Assembly: GCA_965240325.2 (NCBI GenBank)
Contig: OZ251225.1
Span: forward strand, 1,364,001-1,428,000
Length of the DNA stretch: 64,000 bases
Direction: 5' to 3'
Source: Rebecca billardiae RCC1528
Lineage: Eukaryota; Haptophyta
In this document: positions 9,380 to 20,434 of the stretch, in pieces
Layout of the letters: each line of letters opens with the position of its first letter
Numbering within the stretch: the first letter of the stretch is position 1
The notes under the pieces: generated by a model
Databases searched by the model: none
What the model was told of the DNA's origin: nothing
Seen by the model: only the letters and a program-made list of their open reading frames with translations
Made by a program: the position numbers and the translations under genes

Positions 9380-12300
9380 TCACCGCACTCTCGGTGGCGG
9401 CGAGCCGTCTGGCTCGTACAGGCTCTGCAGCCACGGCTGATCGGCGGCGGCGCCCGCCGACATGGCCGAGCCGTGCGCGTGCATGCGGATCGGGCTGCCA
9501 TCATCGGCGACGCCCATCCACATCGGGCCCGCGCCCATCGGCGTGAGCGAGCGCGCGCCGAGCCGGCCCATGCGCAGCGCGGCCGCGCGCGACGGCGACG
9601 AGTAGAGCGAGCGCTGAGCCTGCAGCTGCTCGTGCTGCAGCCGCTGCGTCTCGAGCAGCCGCGCGTACTCGCCGGCGTTGCGCCGGTGCTTCGCGGCGGC
9701 CATGGTGAGGCTGGCGTCGACCTCCCTTCCGAGCTGTGCACCGGGGCGCGCGCACGCACGCGCGGCAGGGGCGGGCGCGCCAACGGTCAGCCAGTCAGCT
9801 GTGAGCAAGGGAGGTGTGTGTGTGTGCGCTCGCGCGCGCGCGCGGCTGATGCGGCTGCGGGCAGCGCGCGCAGCGGACGCGGCCCACGCTCGCGCACCTT
9901 GTCCACGCGGATGCGCATCCGGGCGAGCTGCCGCTCGCGCGCGTCCAGCACCTCGGACGCGCGCTGCAGCTCGGGCAGCTGCATCGGTCGCGTGCCGCCG
10001 CCGTCGATGGCGGTCGGCCACTCAAGGCTCTCGAGTGCCGACGGTCGCGAGCGCGGGCGCGCGCGGCTCACGGGTGTGCTGCTGCCGACGCGCGTGCGGC
10101 GCGCAGCGGAGGATGCGAGCACGGGGGTCGCCCACGCCGCCTCGGGCGTGCGGGGCGGCGGCCTGTGCGCGAGCGGTGAGAGCTGCCGCGGCTTGGGCGT
10201 GGCGGGCAGCGAGGACGAGGGGGTGCCACCTCCAAGAGCCGCGGGCGCGAGCGCGGCCGCGGGCGCGGCCGCTTCGGCCGGCGCGCCAGCGTCCACCGCC
10301 GCCGGGGCTGGCCCAGCCAGCGCGGCCGGCGCGTCGGCGGATGGCGTTGCGGCGTGCGCGGCCGCCTCGGCCGCCGCCGCGACCGGCGTGGGAGCGGGCG
10401 CGTCCGCGGCCTCGGGAGCCTCAGAGGCGGCCGCGGCGCGCACGGCGTGTTGCATCGGCGTGGTCGCGCGAGAGCCCGAGCGACGGTCGCGCCTGCGCCG
10501 CACCGCGCGGCGGTCGAGCCTGCCCCTCGCGACGGTCTGCACGTGGCACGCCGCGTTGTCGCGCTCGAGCATCCTCTCGAGCGGCGGCACCTCGGCCCAG
10601 GACGCCGACCACGCCTCGTCGCCGTGCTCGGCGAGCGCGCGCCGCGCCGCCTCGCGATACCGAGCCTCGCACGATCGGCGGCGCTCTCCTTCGCGCTTCG
10701 CCTCCTCGAAGGCGTCGTTCGCCTCCTTGACCGCCATCAGCGCGGCCGCGACGTCGAGCAGCTGCTGCTCGGCGCTCCACAGCTTCGAGCCCTTCCGCTG
10801 CGCCAGCCGGCGGATCCGGTTCCGCTTGTGCGGCGAGGATGCCCACTTGCGGTGCGCGCGCTGGATGAGCGCGGCCGTGCGCGCGCGCACCGTGCGCGCG
10901 CGGCTCTCGGCAGCGTACTCCTGAGCGACGCGGTAGCGGCGCTGGTAGACGGCGGAGAGCGCGGCCGCGCCGATCCGGCTCGCCGCCGACTCGAGGTGCG
11001 CGCGGCGCGCGCGCTGCTCCGCCTCGAACTCGAGGTGCAGCAGGTACTTGCGCCGCTGCAGCAGCATTAGGAAGCGGCGCGCGATCAGCCGCTCGGCCGC
11101 AATCTCCGCCTTCTGCCGGCGCAGGGCGTCGGGGTCGTGCCTCGCGCGCGCGGCGTGGCCGCGCGTGATGCGCTGGACGAGCTCGACCGCGACGGCCTCG
11201 CGCGCGCGCGCGCGCCGCGCGAGCATGCCGCGCGCCGCCGCCTGCAGCCGGGTCGCCGCCGCCCGCTGGCGCGCGCGCTCCGCCGCCTCGGCCACGCGGC
11301 GCTCGCGCCGCGCTTGCGCCTCGCGCCGCGCGAGCCGCGTCCGCTCGGCCGACTGGATCATGATGGCGGCGTGGCTGCGCGACGCACGGCGGGGGCGGAG
11401 CGAGCGCGCGCGGGTCGTCGCGCGTGAGCTCTGCCGCGCTCGCACGCTGCGCCGCGCGGCTTGTGCGGCGGCGGCGGCGCGCAGGGCGCGCGCGCGCGCA
11501 CCGCTTGCGCTTGAAGTCTGCGCGCTCTTGCTGCGCGAGCGGCGCGGTCGCGAGCCGCGCCGCCTTTCGCTTGCCGGCGAGGCGCGCCGCGGCGACCTTG
11601 GCGGTCATCCGCCACATCTCGCGCATGCTGCCGATCCCCTCGCGCCTGCGCTGCGCCTCGCGCCGCCCGAGCACGCCGCGCTCCACCCGCTGGATCACGG
11701 TGGCCGCGTCATCCCGGACCTCGCGCAGCGCGCGCCGCTCGCGCCACACCTCGCGCATCTCGCGCACCGCGCGCTGGATGATTCGCGCGGCGTGCCTCGC
11801 GAGGATGCGCGCGGCGATCTGGTCGAAGAACTGGCGCATCACGCGCGCGCGCAGCCACGCGTGCTGCTCCTCCGTCAGCCCGAGCTCCTCCGCCTCGGGC
11901 GGCGGCACCGTCGCCCACTCCTCCAGGTTGCACAGCGTCCCGAGTGCAAGCCGAGCGGCCATCAGCGCGGCGTCGGCCGCCTGCGCGTCGCCCGCCGCGG
12001 CGAGCGCGAGGGAGGTCTCCTCGCCGGTGAGCGCGAGCGTGACGAGCTGCGCCTCGATCACGCTCGCGCGGATCGCGTTCGCGCCCAGGTTGTCCGCCGC
12101 GCTCAGGTTGTGCAGCGCCGCCGCCGCGTACATGCTCCCCGGCTCGCCGCCGCTCGCACTTGCCGGCACGTCGAACTCGTTGGGGCCGTCGCCTGTGCCG
12201 CCGAGCGGCTCGAGGCGCAGCGCGAGGGCGTGGAGGACGCGGCGCTGGAGCAGCATCTCGCGCGAGGCGCGCACGCCCTCCGGCGTGTCCGACTCGGTGG

Positions 12301-15300
12301 ACACCATGTTCGCCACGATGTGCGACGCGGCCTCGTTGATCTCCGCGTCGTCGTCGCACATGAGCAGCGGCAGCACGGCCGTGCCGTCAGCGGTGCGCAG
12401 CCACGCACACACGTCGTGCAGCTCCTCGCCGAGCAGCACGTGCAGCGCGCCCTGCACGGTGTGCACGAGGAGGCGGCGCTTCTCGAGCTCCTCCTGCGTA
12501 CTCGCGATCGCCACGCCGTCCGCCACCTCGCCCGCCAGCTCCCACACCGTCGGCAGCTCGGCGAACGGCGGCTCGATCTTGCGGAGCGCCTCGACTGCGC
12601 GCAGCCGAGTGCTGCGCCACGCGCGCGCGTGCCGGGCGATCACGTCGAGCGCGCCGAGCTCGACGGCGCGGCGCTGGCGCAGGAGGCTCAGCGTGCCGCG
12701 CGCGCGCCAGCACACGACCGCGCTCGCGATCCGCGCCTGCGCCCGCTTCTTCCGCGCCGCCTCCTTGCGCGCCTTGGCGCGCGCAAGCTTGATGGCTGCG
12801 GGGCTAGACGCGGCGAGCTTCCCAATCACCCACACCGCCAGGCCGGCGCGCTTCTGGGTGGGGCGCGAGGCGTTGGCGAGCGCGCCCGCGGCGATGACGA
12901 GAGTGTCCTCGTCGAGCCGCTCCTCGCCCGAGTCCACGATGCGCTGCAGCGCCTCGAGCGCGCCGGGCGACTCCTGCACCGCCTTGATGGTGACCGGGTC
13001 GGAGTTGGTCAGGTTCTGCACAACCGCGAGCGCGTACTTTTGCGTGTCCGCGTTGCTCGACTCGATGCAGCCGAGCACGATGGGGAGGATGCCCGCCTCG
13101 CGCTGCTCGGCGACGACGCCGCCGTACGCGAGGTTCGCGAGCGCGGAGAGGCTCGTGTTCGTGATGTACCGCATCCGCTTGCCGATGCTCGGCTCGGACG
13201 CCGCCGAGTGCCCAAGCAGCGTGCGCAGCTGCGTGCCGAGCGCGGACACCACGCCTTGGTTGGTGACCGCGAGCACGCGGTCCGCGCCGATGTCGCCGGA
13301 CCTGCGGCGCGAGTTGCGCCCGCCGCCCTCGCCGACGTACGTCGCGATCGCGAGCGTGTACGACTTGCGCTCCGCGAGCGGCAGCTCGTCCGCGCCGCGC
13401 TCGAGCTCGCGCGCGAGCACTCCCAGCGCCTCCTCGTCGCCCGCGCGGAGGGCGGTCAGTGCCATTGCGTTGGTGAGCAGCGCGCCCTGGCCGGACTCCC
13501 AGCGGCGCTCGGAGTCCGGCATGGAGGGGGCCGGGCTGTCGATGCCCGCGACGGATTGGCCCACCTCGGGGCTGCCGGCGGGCGCGGGCGGGACCGCCGA
13601 CAGCGCGCTCTCGCCCGCCTGCTCCGACAGACTGGCCGGCGCGCCGCCAGCGTCGCTGCCCCCGACGCCGCCCAGCCCGGGCGGGGTGGCGATCGGCTTG
13701 TCGAGGCCGCCGCCGGCTCTCGGCCTGCCCGAGAGCGTGCGCCGCGCGCCGGTCGAGACGGAGCGCTTGACGAAGCTGCCCGACGCCGACGGAGCGCTCG
13801 AGCCCTTCTTGCTACTGATCCGGCGGAAGGATCCGAGAAAGCTCCGCAGGCCGCCGCCGCCCTCCGGCGAGTGGCGAGCGGCGGACTGCAGCGCGCGCGT
13901 CGCGGCGATCGCCGTGTCCTGGTCCGAGCCCTTGCTGTTCGAGAGCCCCTCGAGGATCGCCACCACGTCCGGCGCGGCCGCGAGGCGCTCGGCGCTGCCG
14001 CCGTCCGCCTCCGCCAGCGCCGCGAGGCCCATCGCCGCGTGCCTCACCGTGCTTGCGTACTCTGACGCGAGCGACTCGGTGAAGAAGTCATACGCTCCCG
14101 AGCGGACGACTTCCGGGGCGAGGCCGCGCTCGGAGGCGACGGCGAGCGCGGCGAGCGTCGCGTTGAACACCTGCCGCGTGCGCTCGAGCATGGCCGCCTC
14201 GCGCTCCGCCGGCCCGCGCAGCGTGCGCAGCTGGCGCGCGAGCACTGCCGGCAGCTCTGCCTTGCGCGTCGCAAACCGCCGAGCGGTCGCCTCGCGCCCC
14301 ACCGCCGTGGTGAGGAACTGGCCGATCGCGAGCGTGTACGACTTGCGCTCCGGCAGCGGCAGGTCCTGCTCGTCGAGCGCGCGCACGATCTCGCCGAGCG
14401 CGTCGACGTCGCCCGCCTTGAGCGCGGTGAGCGCCATCGCGTTGGACAGTAGCGCGCCCTCGCGCGAAGTCGGCCGCGGCTCAGCGTCGCCGCGCAGCTC
14501 CGCCGGGCTCTCGAGCGCCGTGGCGGGCGGCGCGGCGAGGCCCTCGGCGGCCGTGGGCGCGAACATGATGGCAGATGGCCCGGCCTCGGCGGGCGCGCCC
14601 TCGCTGCCGCCCTGCAGCTCCTCGGGCTCGACGGCCGCGTCCGCGCCGTCGCCCGCCTCGCTGCCGTCCTCGGGGCTCGAGCGCATGCCGGGCGGCGTGG
14701 GGATGGGCTTGCTCAGCCCGCCGCTCCCCGGCCGCGGCAGCTCCTTGCGGCTGGCGCCCCTCGAGAGCGCGCGCCCAGCCTCGGCGAAGTTGGTCGGCCG
14801 ATCCGAGCGCCTGAAGCTCGACGATCCGGGCCTGGATCCGGAGCTTGCGCCAGAAGATCCCGGGCGCATGCTCACGAGCTTCTTCGCAGAGCTGAGGAGG
14901 CCCGTGCCTGGGCCGGCGGCGGCCTGCTCGGCGCGGCTGGCGGCGAGCTGCAGCGCGTGCGCCGCGGCAACCGCGGCGTCCTCGTCGTGCGCGCGATCCT
15001 TGGCGATGCGCTCGAGCGTGGCGAGCGAGTCTGCCGAGGCGGCGAGGCGCTCGGCGCTGCCGCCGTCCGCCTCTGCCAGCGCCGCGAGGCCCATCGCCGC
15101 GTGCCGCACGGTGCTCTGCTCCGCCGACGCGAGCGCCTCTGCGAAGACGTCGAAGGCTCCGGCGCTCGCCGCCTCCGCGCCCAGGCCCAGCTCGGTCGCG
15201 AGGGCGATGGCCGCCAGCGTGCCGTTGAAGACGTGCCGCGCGCGCTTGGGCATCGCCTCCTCGCCGCCCGCGCCGCCGCGCAGCAGCTGCAGCTGCCTCA

Positions 15301-16843
15301 CGAGCACGGCAGGGATGCCCTCCCGGCGCGCAGCCTCCACCCGCTCCGCGGCCTCGCGCCCCGTTGCCGTCGTGAGGAACTGGCCGATCGCGAGCGTGTA
15401 CGACTTGCGCTCGGGCAGTGGCAGCTCGTCCCCCTCGAGCGCGTGCGCCAGCACGCCGAGCGAGTCCGTGGCGCCCGCCTTGAGCGCGGTGAGCGCCATC
15501 GCGTTGGACAGCAGCGCGCCCTCGCGCGAAGTCGGCCGCTCTGGCGCTTCGGCCGCCATGTCAGCAGGGCTCTCGAGAGCTGTGGCGGGCGGCGCGGCGA
15601 GGCCGGCTTCGGCGTGCGCGGCCGCGGCCGCCGCGGGCGCGGAGAGAGCGGCCGGGGCTGACATCTCAGCCGGGCGCTCCACGGCGGGCGCGCGCGCGCG
15701 CGGCGCCGAGGACGCCGCTTCTGCCACGCGCTCGTCGTCGGCCTCGGCCGCGCCTGCGGCCACGGCTGCGCTGCCGCCCTCGGCCTCGGCCTCGGTCTCG
15801 GCCTCGCCCTCGGCGGCGCCTCCGGCTGTGTCCGCAGCTGTGCCTGCGCCTGCGGCGTTGTCTGCGGCGGCGTGTGTCGCCGTGGCTGCGGCCTCGCCAG
15901 CGGCGGCGGCTGCTGCGCCCTCGCGCTGGCCCTCAGCTGCGCCTGCGCTCTCGAGCTCGCGCGCGTGCTCGGGCTCGGGCTCGGGCTCGGGCTCGCTCGA
16001 CGCGTCCGGCCCGTCGCCCTTGTCGCTGCCCTCCTCCGCGCCCATCTCGGGCGGCGCGGGGATCGGCCTGCTCAGCCCGCCGCTGCCGGGCTTCTGAGAC
16101 GACGGCCTCACTGAGGTCGTGCGCCCGGCCTGCGTGAAGCTGGACAAGCTGGACGGAGGGGAGCCGGAGCGCGCCGTGGAGCTCGACGAGCCGGGGCGCT
16201 TGCTGGCGACCCGCTTCACCGAGCCGAGGAAGCCCTTGAAGCCGCCGCCGCCGTGCTCGGAGTGCTTGGACGCCTGCTGCAGTGCGCGCGTGGCCGCGAC
16301 CGCCGCGTCCTCGTCGGCGGTGCGCTTGTTCGCGATGGACTCGAGAGCGGCCACGGCATCGGGCATGGCCGCGAGCTGCGCAGCGCTGCCATGGTTGGCC
16401 TCCGCCACTACCGCGAGGCCCATCGCGGCGTGGCGCAGCGTGCTCTCCTTCTCGGACGAGAGCGACTCGACGAACACGTCAAAGGCGCCGGCGCTCACCA
16501 CCTCTGCGCCCAGCCCCCTCTCCGCCGCGAGCGCAAGGGCCGCGAGCGTCGCGTTGAACACGTGGCGAGAGCGCTCAAGCATCGCGCTCTCTTCCTCCGG
16601 CGCGCCGCGCAGGAGCCGCAGCTGCCGCACCAGCACGTCTGCGATGCCATGCTTGCGAGCCGCGGCGATGCGTGCGGCGCGCTCGGAACCGGTGGCGATG
16701 GTCAGATACTGGCCAATGGCGAGCGTGTACGACTTGCGCTCGGAGACGCTCAGGCGTTCATCCGACAGCGCCTGCACGATGGACTCGAGCGCGCTCCCGT
16801 CTCCCGATTGGAGCGCCTGCACCGCGACGGCGCCCCCGATCAT
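9380..16843 (-). CDS. Giant armadillo-repeat / IQ-motif protein, 3 exons
   Basis: Exons are 16843-11502, 11374-9898 and 9733-9380, about 2,390 residues. The open frame reaches 16933 but only from a TTG; the first ATG is 16843. Four homologous modules of about 210 residues carry the cue ERKSYTLAIGQ near DNA positions 16740, 15415, 14355 and 13378. Each continues as a helical run (RHVFNATLAALALA, TVRHAAMGLAALAEA) and ends in a Ser/Arg-rich linker (LGSVKRVASKRPGSSS). The fourth leads into armadillo-type repeats (TSLSALANLAYGG, YALAVVQNLTNSD). The last third is basic and helical with IQ-like segments (AARIIQRAVREMREVW, AATVIQRVERGVLGRR, AIMIQSAERTRLARREAQ). Low-complexity linkers include an EPEPEPE run. 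Family knowledge suggests a scaffold, perhaps calmodulin-binding and cytoskeletal or ciliary. Intron joins restore continuity of the IQ region. Confidence 0.82.
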
Positions 16844-17469
16844 GATGACGGCCTCCTCCCCGCTGGGGGGGGTCGCGCGCCTGCGCCACCGAGCAAAGCT
16901 TTGGCATGTGTAACCACCTTCCGAGCGGACCAATTCTATGATTTAAAGACACAGGCACGAGGGCGCAGCTCTCCTCCTGTATACACTTCGTACACATAGA
17001 AAACAAGAAGCTGGCATAAGTTTTCAAGGTGTGAGGCTGTCTCATCTCGTCTTTGCCCACATACGGCTTCAGCCCCGGCTGAAGCCGTTCTGAAGCGCGC
17101 AGAAGCGGGCTGCCGGACCGAGCAGCGAGCGCCCGGACCAGCGCCACGCGCGCGCGCCTGCAAGAGCAAAAAAATGGCGGATCCCGGTTCCCGCCACCCG
17201 GCGCCTCCGCCCCTGGCCCGCCCCTGCATGGGCCCGCTCGTGGTCGCGCGCCCGCCCCGGCGTGGCCCGCTCGTGAGCTTGCGTGCCCGCTCGTTGGTCC
17301 CAGCTCCCGCCACCACCGCCGGCTCCCCGTCCCCGTCCCCGCGTAGCCGCTCTCGGCGCCGCCGCGCGGCCGCAGCCCGCCGAGCTGGTGCATGGTGCAG
17401 CACCTGGAGGCAGACCACCAGCAGCTTGAGGCAGACCGGGGCGTGCCTGGGCCGGGGCGTGTCTATTGG
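16844..17469. other. 5' flank of armadillo gene
   Basis: No gene is supported. Bases 16934-16958 read ATTCTATGATTTAAAGACAC and a little beyond; a near copy lies on the minus strand at about 45751-45777. The in-frame open region upstream of 16843 uses only a TTG and is treated as leader. Confidence 0.45.
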
Positions 17470-18044
17470 GCCCTCGTGCGCCCTCGCCGGCGGCCGATTC
17501 CGGCCGTGAGTGCAGCCTGACACCGAGCAGCGTCGCACGGCTCGGCGCCGCCGCGCGCCAGCCGAGCTGAGCCACTGGGCGCGGCTGTGATCTCACCCGC
17601 GCTACCCTCACCACCGGCTTGAGCCGAGCCCTGCGGCGCAAAGGCGCAGAGGCTACGCACGCACGCACGCGCAAACCGCTGCTAGTATTGAAACCAGCCC
17701 TCGCGCGCCCTTGTCGGCGGCCAATTGTGGCCGCGAGCCAGCAGTGTCGCAGCTGCGCAGCAATTACAATAGCATGCGATCGCCTGGCCCGCCCGGCACT
17801 CGACAGCCCTGCTGCCCTGGGCGCGGCTGTGATGTCACACGCGCTACCACCACCACCGCGGGCGGGCTAGCCCTCCACACACACCCGCTACTAGCATCAG
17901 TCCACGCAGCCGACTGTAGCCGCGAGCCAGCGAGAAGTGGCATCGCAGGGCTCCGCGCAGCCGCGCCGCGCACGGTCTGCCCGCCGACAGCCTGGGCGTG
18001 GCTGTGAGTGTGATCTCACCCGCGCTACCACTACCGTGGCCCGG
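17470..18044 (+). repeat. Three diverged tandem copies of a ~150-bp sequence
   Basis: Copies span about 17470-17612, 17703-17865 and 17896-18044. Each has a block like GGCCGCGAGCCAGCAGTGTC and ends with a GGGCGCGGCTGTGATCTCAC-like block, then CGCGCTACCAC. Spacing between copies is irregular and identity is moderate, so this is an old duplication and not an active satellite. Confidence 0.6.
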
Positions 18045-18810
18045 TTGTCCGCTGAGTCTTCGACGTCGCGGTCGCGCAGACAGCTCCTGATGGCATCCGA
18101 GTTGGAAGGGGCGCTGCCGCTCGCCTCAGCATCGCGCTCGCACCGCCCCACCTCGTCCGCTTGCTGCCGGAACCGTACAGCCTCAGCAGGGACTGGATGC
18201 GCTTGCGCCCGAGCACGTAACCATGCTGAGCATGGTCCAATCCGCGAGAGGCGTATCGAAGCAAGACATCATCTTCGCCCTCCTCCTCATCATGCCAGCT
18301 GTCTCCGCGTTCGTGTCTTCGTGGAAGATGGCGAACTCGCAGCCGAGCCGGCGCAGCCGTATTCGGTTGGCGCCACCGCCGCGCCGCCGTTGAGCCGGCT
18401 GCCGCGCGGCTCCTGGTCAGCGGGGCGGACAGGGTCAGGTGTCTTATACGCGGAGGCAGAGACTCCACCATCCGCATCGGCCGCTCTCGCGCCTCGCATG
18501 AAGGCGGAGACGGCGGGGATCGTTGCTCGCGCGGCCTGCGCGATCCGCCGCCCCGGCGGCCCCGCGGCAGAACCGGCTTCGTGCCGCTTCGACCGGCTTC
18601 GTGTTTTAAATATGCAGGCTTCAGACGAGAGAAAAATACCGTCCCTGATTCGTCTGTAGTGGTACTGGTCGAAGCTTGCAAGTGCAGCAGTTGCAGTGGT
18701 GTGAGCGCGTTGATGTTGGTCCCCATGGCGGATGTCGTTGTTGTCGTCGTCCGGACGTCGTCAGGCCCACCAGGAAGTGCATGGGTACGAAAACAAAGGC
18801 GAGTGAGCAT
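18031..18810 (-). CDS. Hypothetical protein ORF, weak
   Basis: An ATG-initiated frame of 259 residues. I recognise no family. The N-terminal half is Thr/Ser-rich with a poly-Thr run (RTTTTTTS). The C-terminal half is basic with an acidic cluster (DEEEGEDDVLLRY) and a helical stretch (GRKRIQSLLRLYGSG). The opposite strand also has a long open frame here, and the 3' end overlaps the tandem repeats at 17470-18044, so chance openness in GC-rich DNA is a real alternative. No introns or expression cues are visible. Confidence 0.25.
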   Translation of the reverse strand: MLTRLCFRTHALPGGPDDVRTTTTTTSAMGTNINALTPLQLLHLQASTSTTTDESGTVFFSRLKPAYLKHEAGRSGTKPVLPRGRRGGGSRRPREQRSPPSPPSCEARERPMRMVESLPPRIRHLTLSAPLTRSRAAAGSTAARRWRQPNTAAPARLRVRHLPRRHERGDSWHDEEEGEDDVLLRYASRGLDHAQHGYVLGRKRIQSLLRLYGSGSKRTRWGGASAMLRRAAAPLPTRMPSGAVCATATSKTQRTTGPR

Positions 18811-18944
18811 GTTGGCGTCGGCCAGGCCGTCCCCTACTTGGTCAGCAGCTGGTGCGGATGATGTCGTCGCCTACTTGGTCAGTGGCAGGTCATGGTGGAC
18901 GATGGTGTAGCCTGTTCTTGGTCAGCAGCTGGTGGATGATGTTG

Positions 18945-19590
18945 TGGCCGAAGTTAGTAGTAGTTGGACTTGCCTGAGTTAGTAGTAGTTGGACTCGCCG
19001 AAGTTGGCGTAGTGGTTGGACTCGCCGCAGTTAGTAGTAGTTGGACTCGCCTGAGTTAGTAGTAGTTGGACTCGCCGAAGTTAGTAGTAGTCGGACTCGC
19101 CGAAGTTAGTAGTAGTTGGACTCGCCGAAGTTAGTATAGTAGTTGGACTCGCCGGAGTTAGCAGTAGTTGGACTCGCCGAAGTTAGTAGTAGTTGGACTC
19201 GCCGGAGTTAGTAGTAGTAGTTGGACTCCCCGAAGTTAGTAGTAGTTGGACTCGCCGAAGTTAGTAGTAGTTGGACTCGCCGAAGTTAGTAGTAGTTGGA
19301 CTCGCCGAAGTTAGTAGTAGTTGGACTCGCCGAAATTGGTAGTAGTAGTTGGACTCGCCGAAGTTAGTAGTAGTTGGACTCGCCGAAGTTAGTATAGTAG
19401 TTGGACTCGCCGGAGTTAGCAGTAGTTGGACTCGCCGAAGTTAGTAGTAGTTGGACTCGCCGGAGTTAGTAGTAGTAGTTGGACTCCCCGAAGTTAGTAG
19501 TAGTTGGACTCGCCGAAGTTAGTAGTAGTTGGACTCGCCGAAGTTAGGTAGTAGTTGGACTCGCCGAAGTTAGTAGTAGTTGGTCTCGCC
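18945..19590 (+). repeat. 25-bp minisatellite with higher-order periodicity
   Basis: About 26 head-to-tail copies of a 25-bp unit that begins TTGGACTCGCCGAAG and continues TTAGTAGTAG. Variants include GGAGTTAGC, an extra TAG and TTAGTATAG. The same run of variant units starts at 19131 and again at 19389, so a block of about 258 bp was duplicated as a whole. The TAG-rich unit has frequent stops on the plus strand. Confidence 0.93.
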
Positions 19591-19654
19591 GTCGGGGACT
19601 GGTTCCGGTACTTGTGGGGGATGGTCGTGTCTCTGCTGGGCCTGGTGGTTCTGG

Positions 19655-19709
19655 TTGAGCTCGTCCTCCTCCTCCTCCTCCTCCCCCTCCCCCCCCCCCC
19701 CCCCGCCCC
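19655..19709 (+). repeat. CTC/poly-C low-complexity tract
   Basis: A run of CTC triplets passes into a near-unbroken C tract at about 19684-19702. On the minus strand this reads as poly-Gly and poly-Glu in short ORFs, which explains those frames. Confidence 0.85.
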
Positions 19710-19792
19710 CCGCGCGCGCGCTTGGGCAGTTCCCCCACCCTCCCCAGCAGGGGCCTCTGGCCAGCCTGAGTTCCGCCTGCGGGCCAGTGGCC

Positions 19793-20395
19793 TCAGTGGG
19801 CCTGACCTGGCAGTGCCCTTGGGACTGTGGTCCTGTAATGGCCTCTCCAGTGAGAGATGACCCTGGTCTGTCCGAGTGCGCCCGCTGCCAGCCTGGTGGC
19901 CACTTGGGGCCAGGGTAGCACCTCAATGTGCAGCGGGTCGTGCCGGTTGTACTGGGGGGAGCCTGGGCTGTGGAAGACCTGGACCATCCGAAGAGGGGCG
20001 CCGGTGTGAGGGTCTCTGGTGACCAGGACGACTGTGGTGTTCGCCCCTGCTGCCACACAGGGGAGGAGTGCATCTGCCAACGGGGTGCCAGCCTCTCGTG
20101 CAGTGCCCAGGGTGGCAGCCGCTGCTGCTGCCCTCTGTGCGCTCCCGTTGGGTTCGAGGTGGGCCGGCTGGGGGGCCACTGCGGCCGCCAGGACCCCTTG
20201 GTGCTGCGCACTCAGGGACAGGGCGTGCTGTACGGTGGCTTGCCTCAGTGCCTGGGCGCTCCTGGTTGCCCCTGCTGGGTCTTCGCGGGCCCCTGCGCGG
20301 GTGACGCCCAGTACCGCAAGGAACCCGCAGTTGGCACCAGTGCCTTCCGAGCGGATTTTCCGCTTGCCAATCACCGCCAATAAAAGCGCCGCCGT
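19793..20395 (-). pseudogene. OTU-like cysteine-peptidase fragment, no start codon
   Basis: The open frame begins after an in-frame TAA near 20400 and contains no usable upstream ATG; it can only start at TTG (20380) or GTG. The segment looks protein-like: GTGANCGFLAVLGV resembles the catalytic Cys motif of OTU-type deubiquitinases (D-G-N-C-x-F-x-A). YNRHDPLHIEVLPW, about 130 residues later, resembles the OTU catalytic His end of the fold. Between them is a strand-like VVLVTRDP. Its 5' part lies over the CCAAT/TATA-like promoter of the divergent leishmanolysin gene. Base composition is less GC-biased than flanking genes. It is best read as a gene remnant or captured fragment; the OTU match is an inference from two motifs. 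Confidence 0.35.
20367..20386 (+). promoter_or_regulatory. Two CCAAT boxes and TATA-like AATAAAAG
   Basis: CCAAT occurs at 20367-20371 and again at 20377-20381, the second running into AATAAAAG at 20379-20386. The tight arrangement sits 49-68 bp before the leishmanolysin ATG, which is sensible spacing for a core promoter on the plus strand. Confidence 0.45.
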
Positions 20396-20434
20396 GAGTT
20401 AATTCCGCGCGCCGAAGATCCCGGCGGCGCCATC

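Noticed and set aside
11048-16097. Long plus-strand ORFs (1,005 and 1,557 codons) opposite the armadillo gene
   Set aside because: They mirror the minus-strand repeats, lack domains and follow the antisense frame expected from GC-rich codons.
16844-16933. Extension of the armadillo protein to 16933
   Set aside because: The extension starts at TTG and no ATG occurs before 16843.
18945-19590. CRISPR-like array
   Set aside because: Units are contiguous 25-bp repeats without unique spacers, in a eukaryotic nuclear context.
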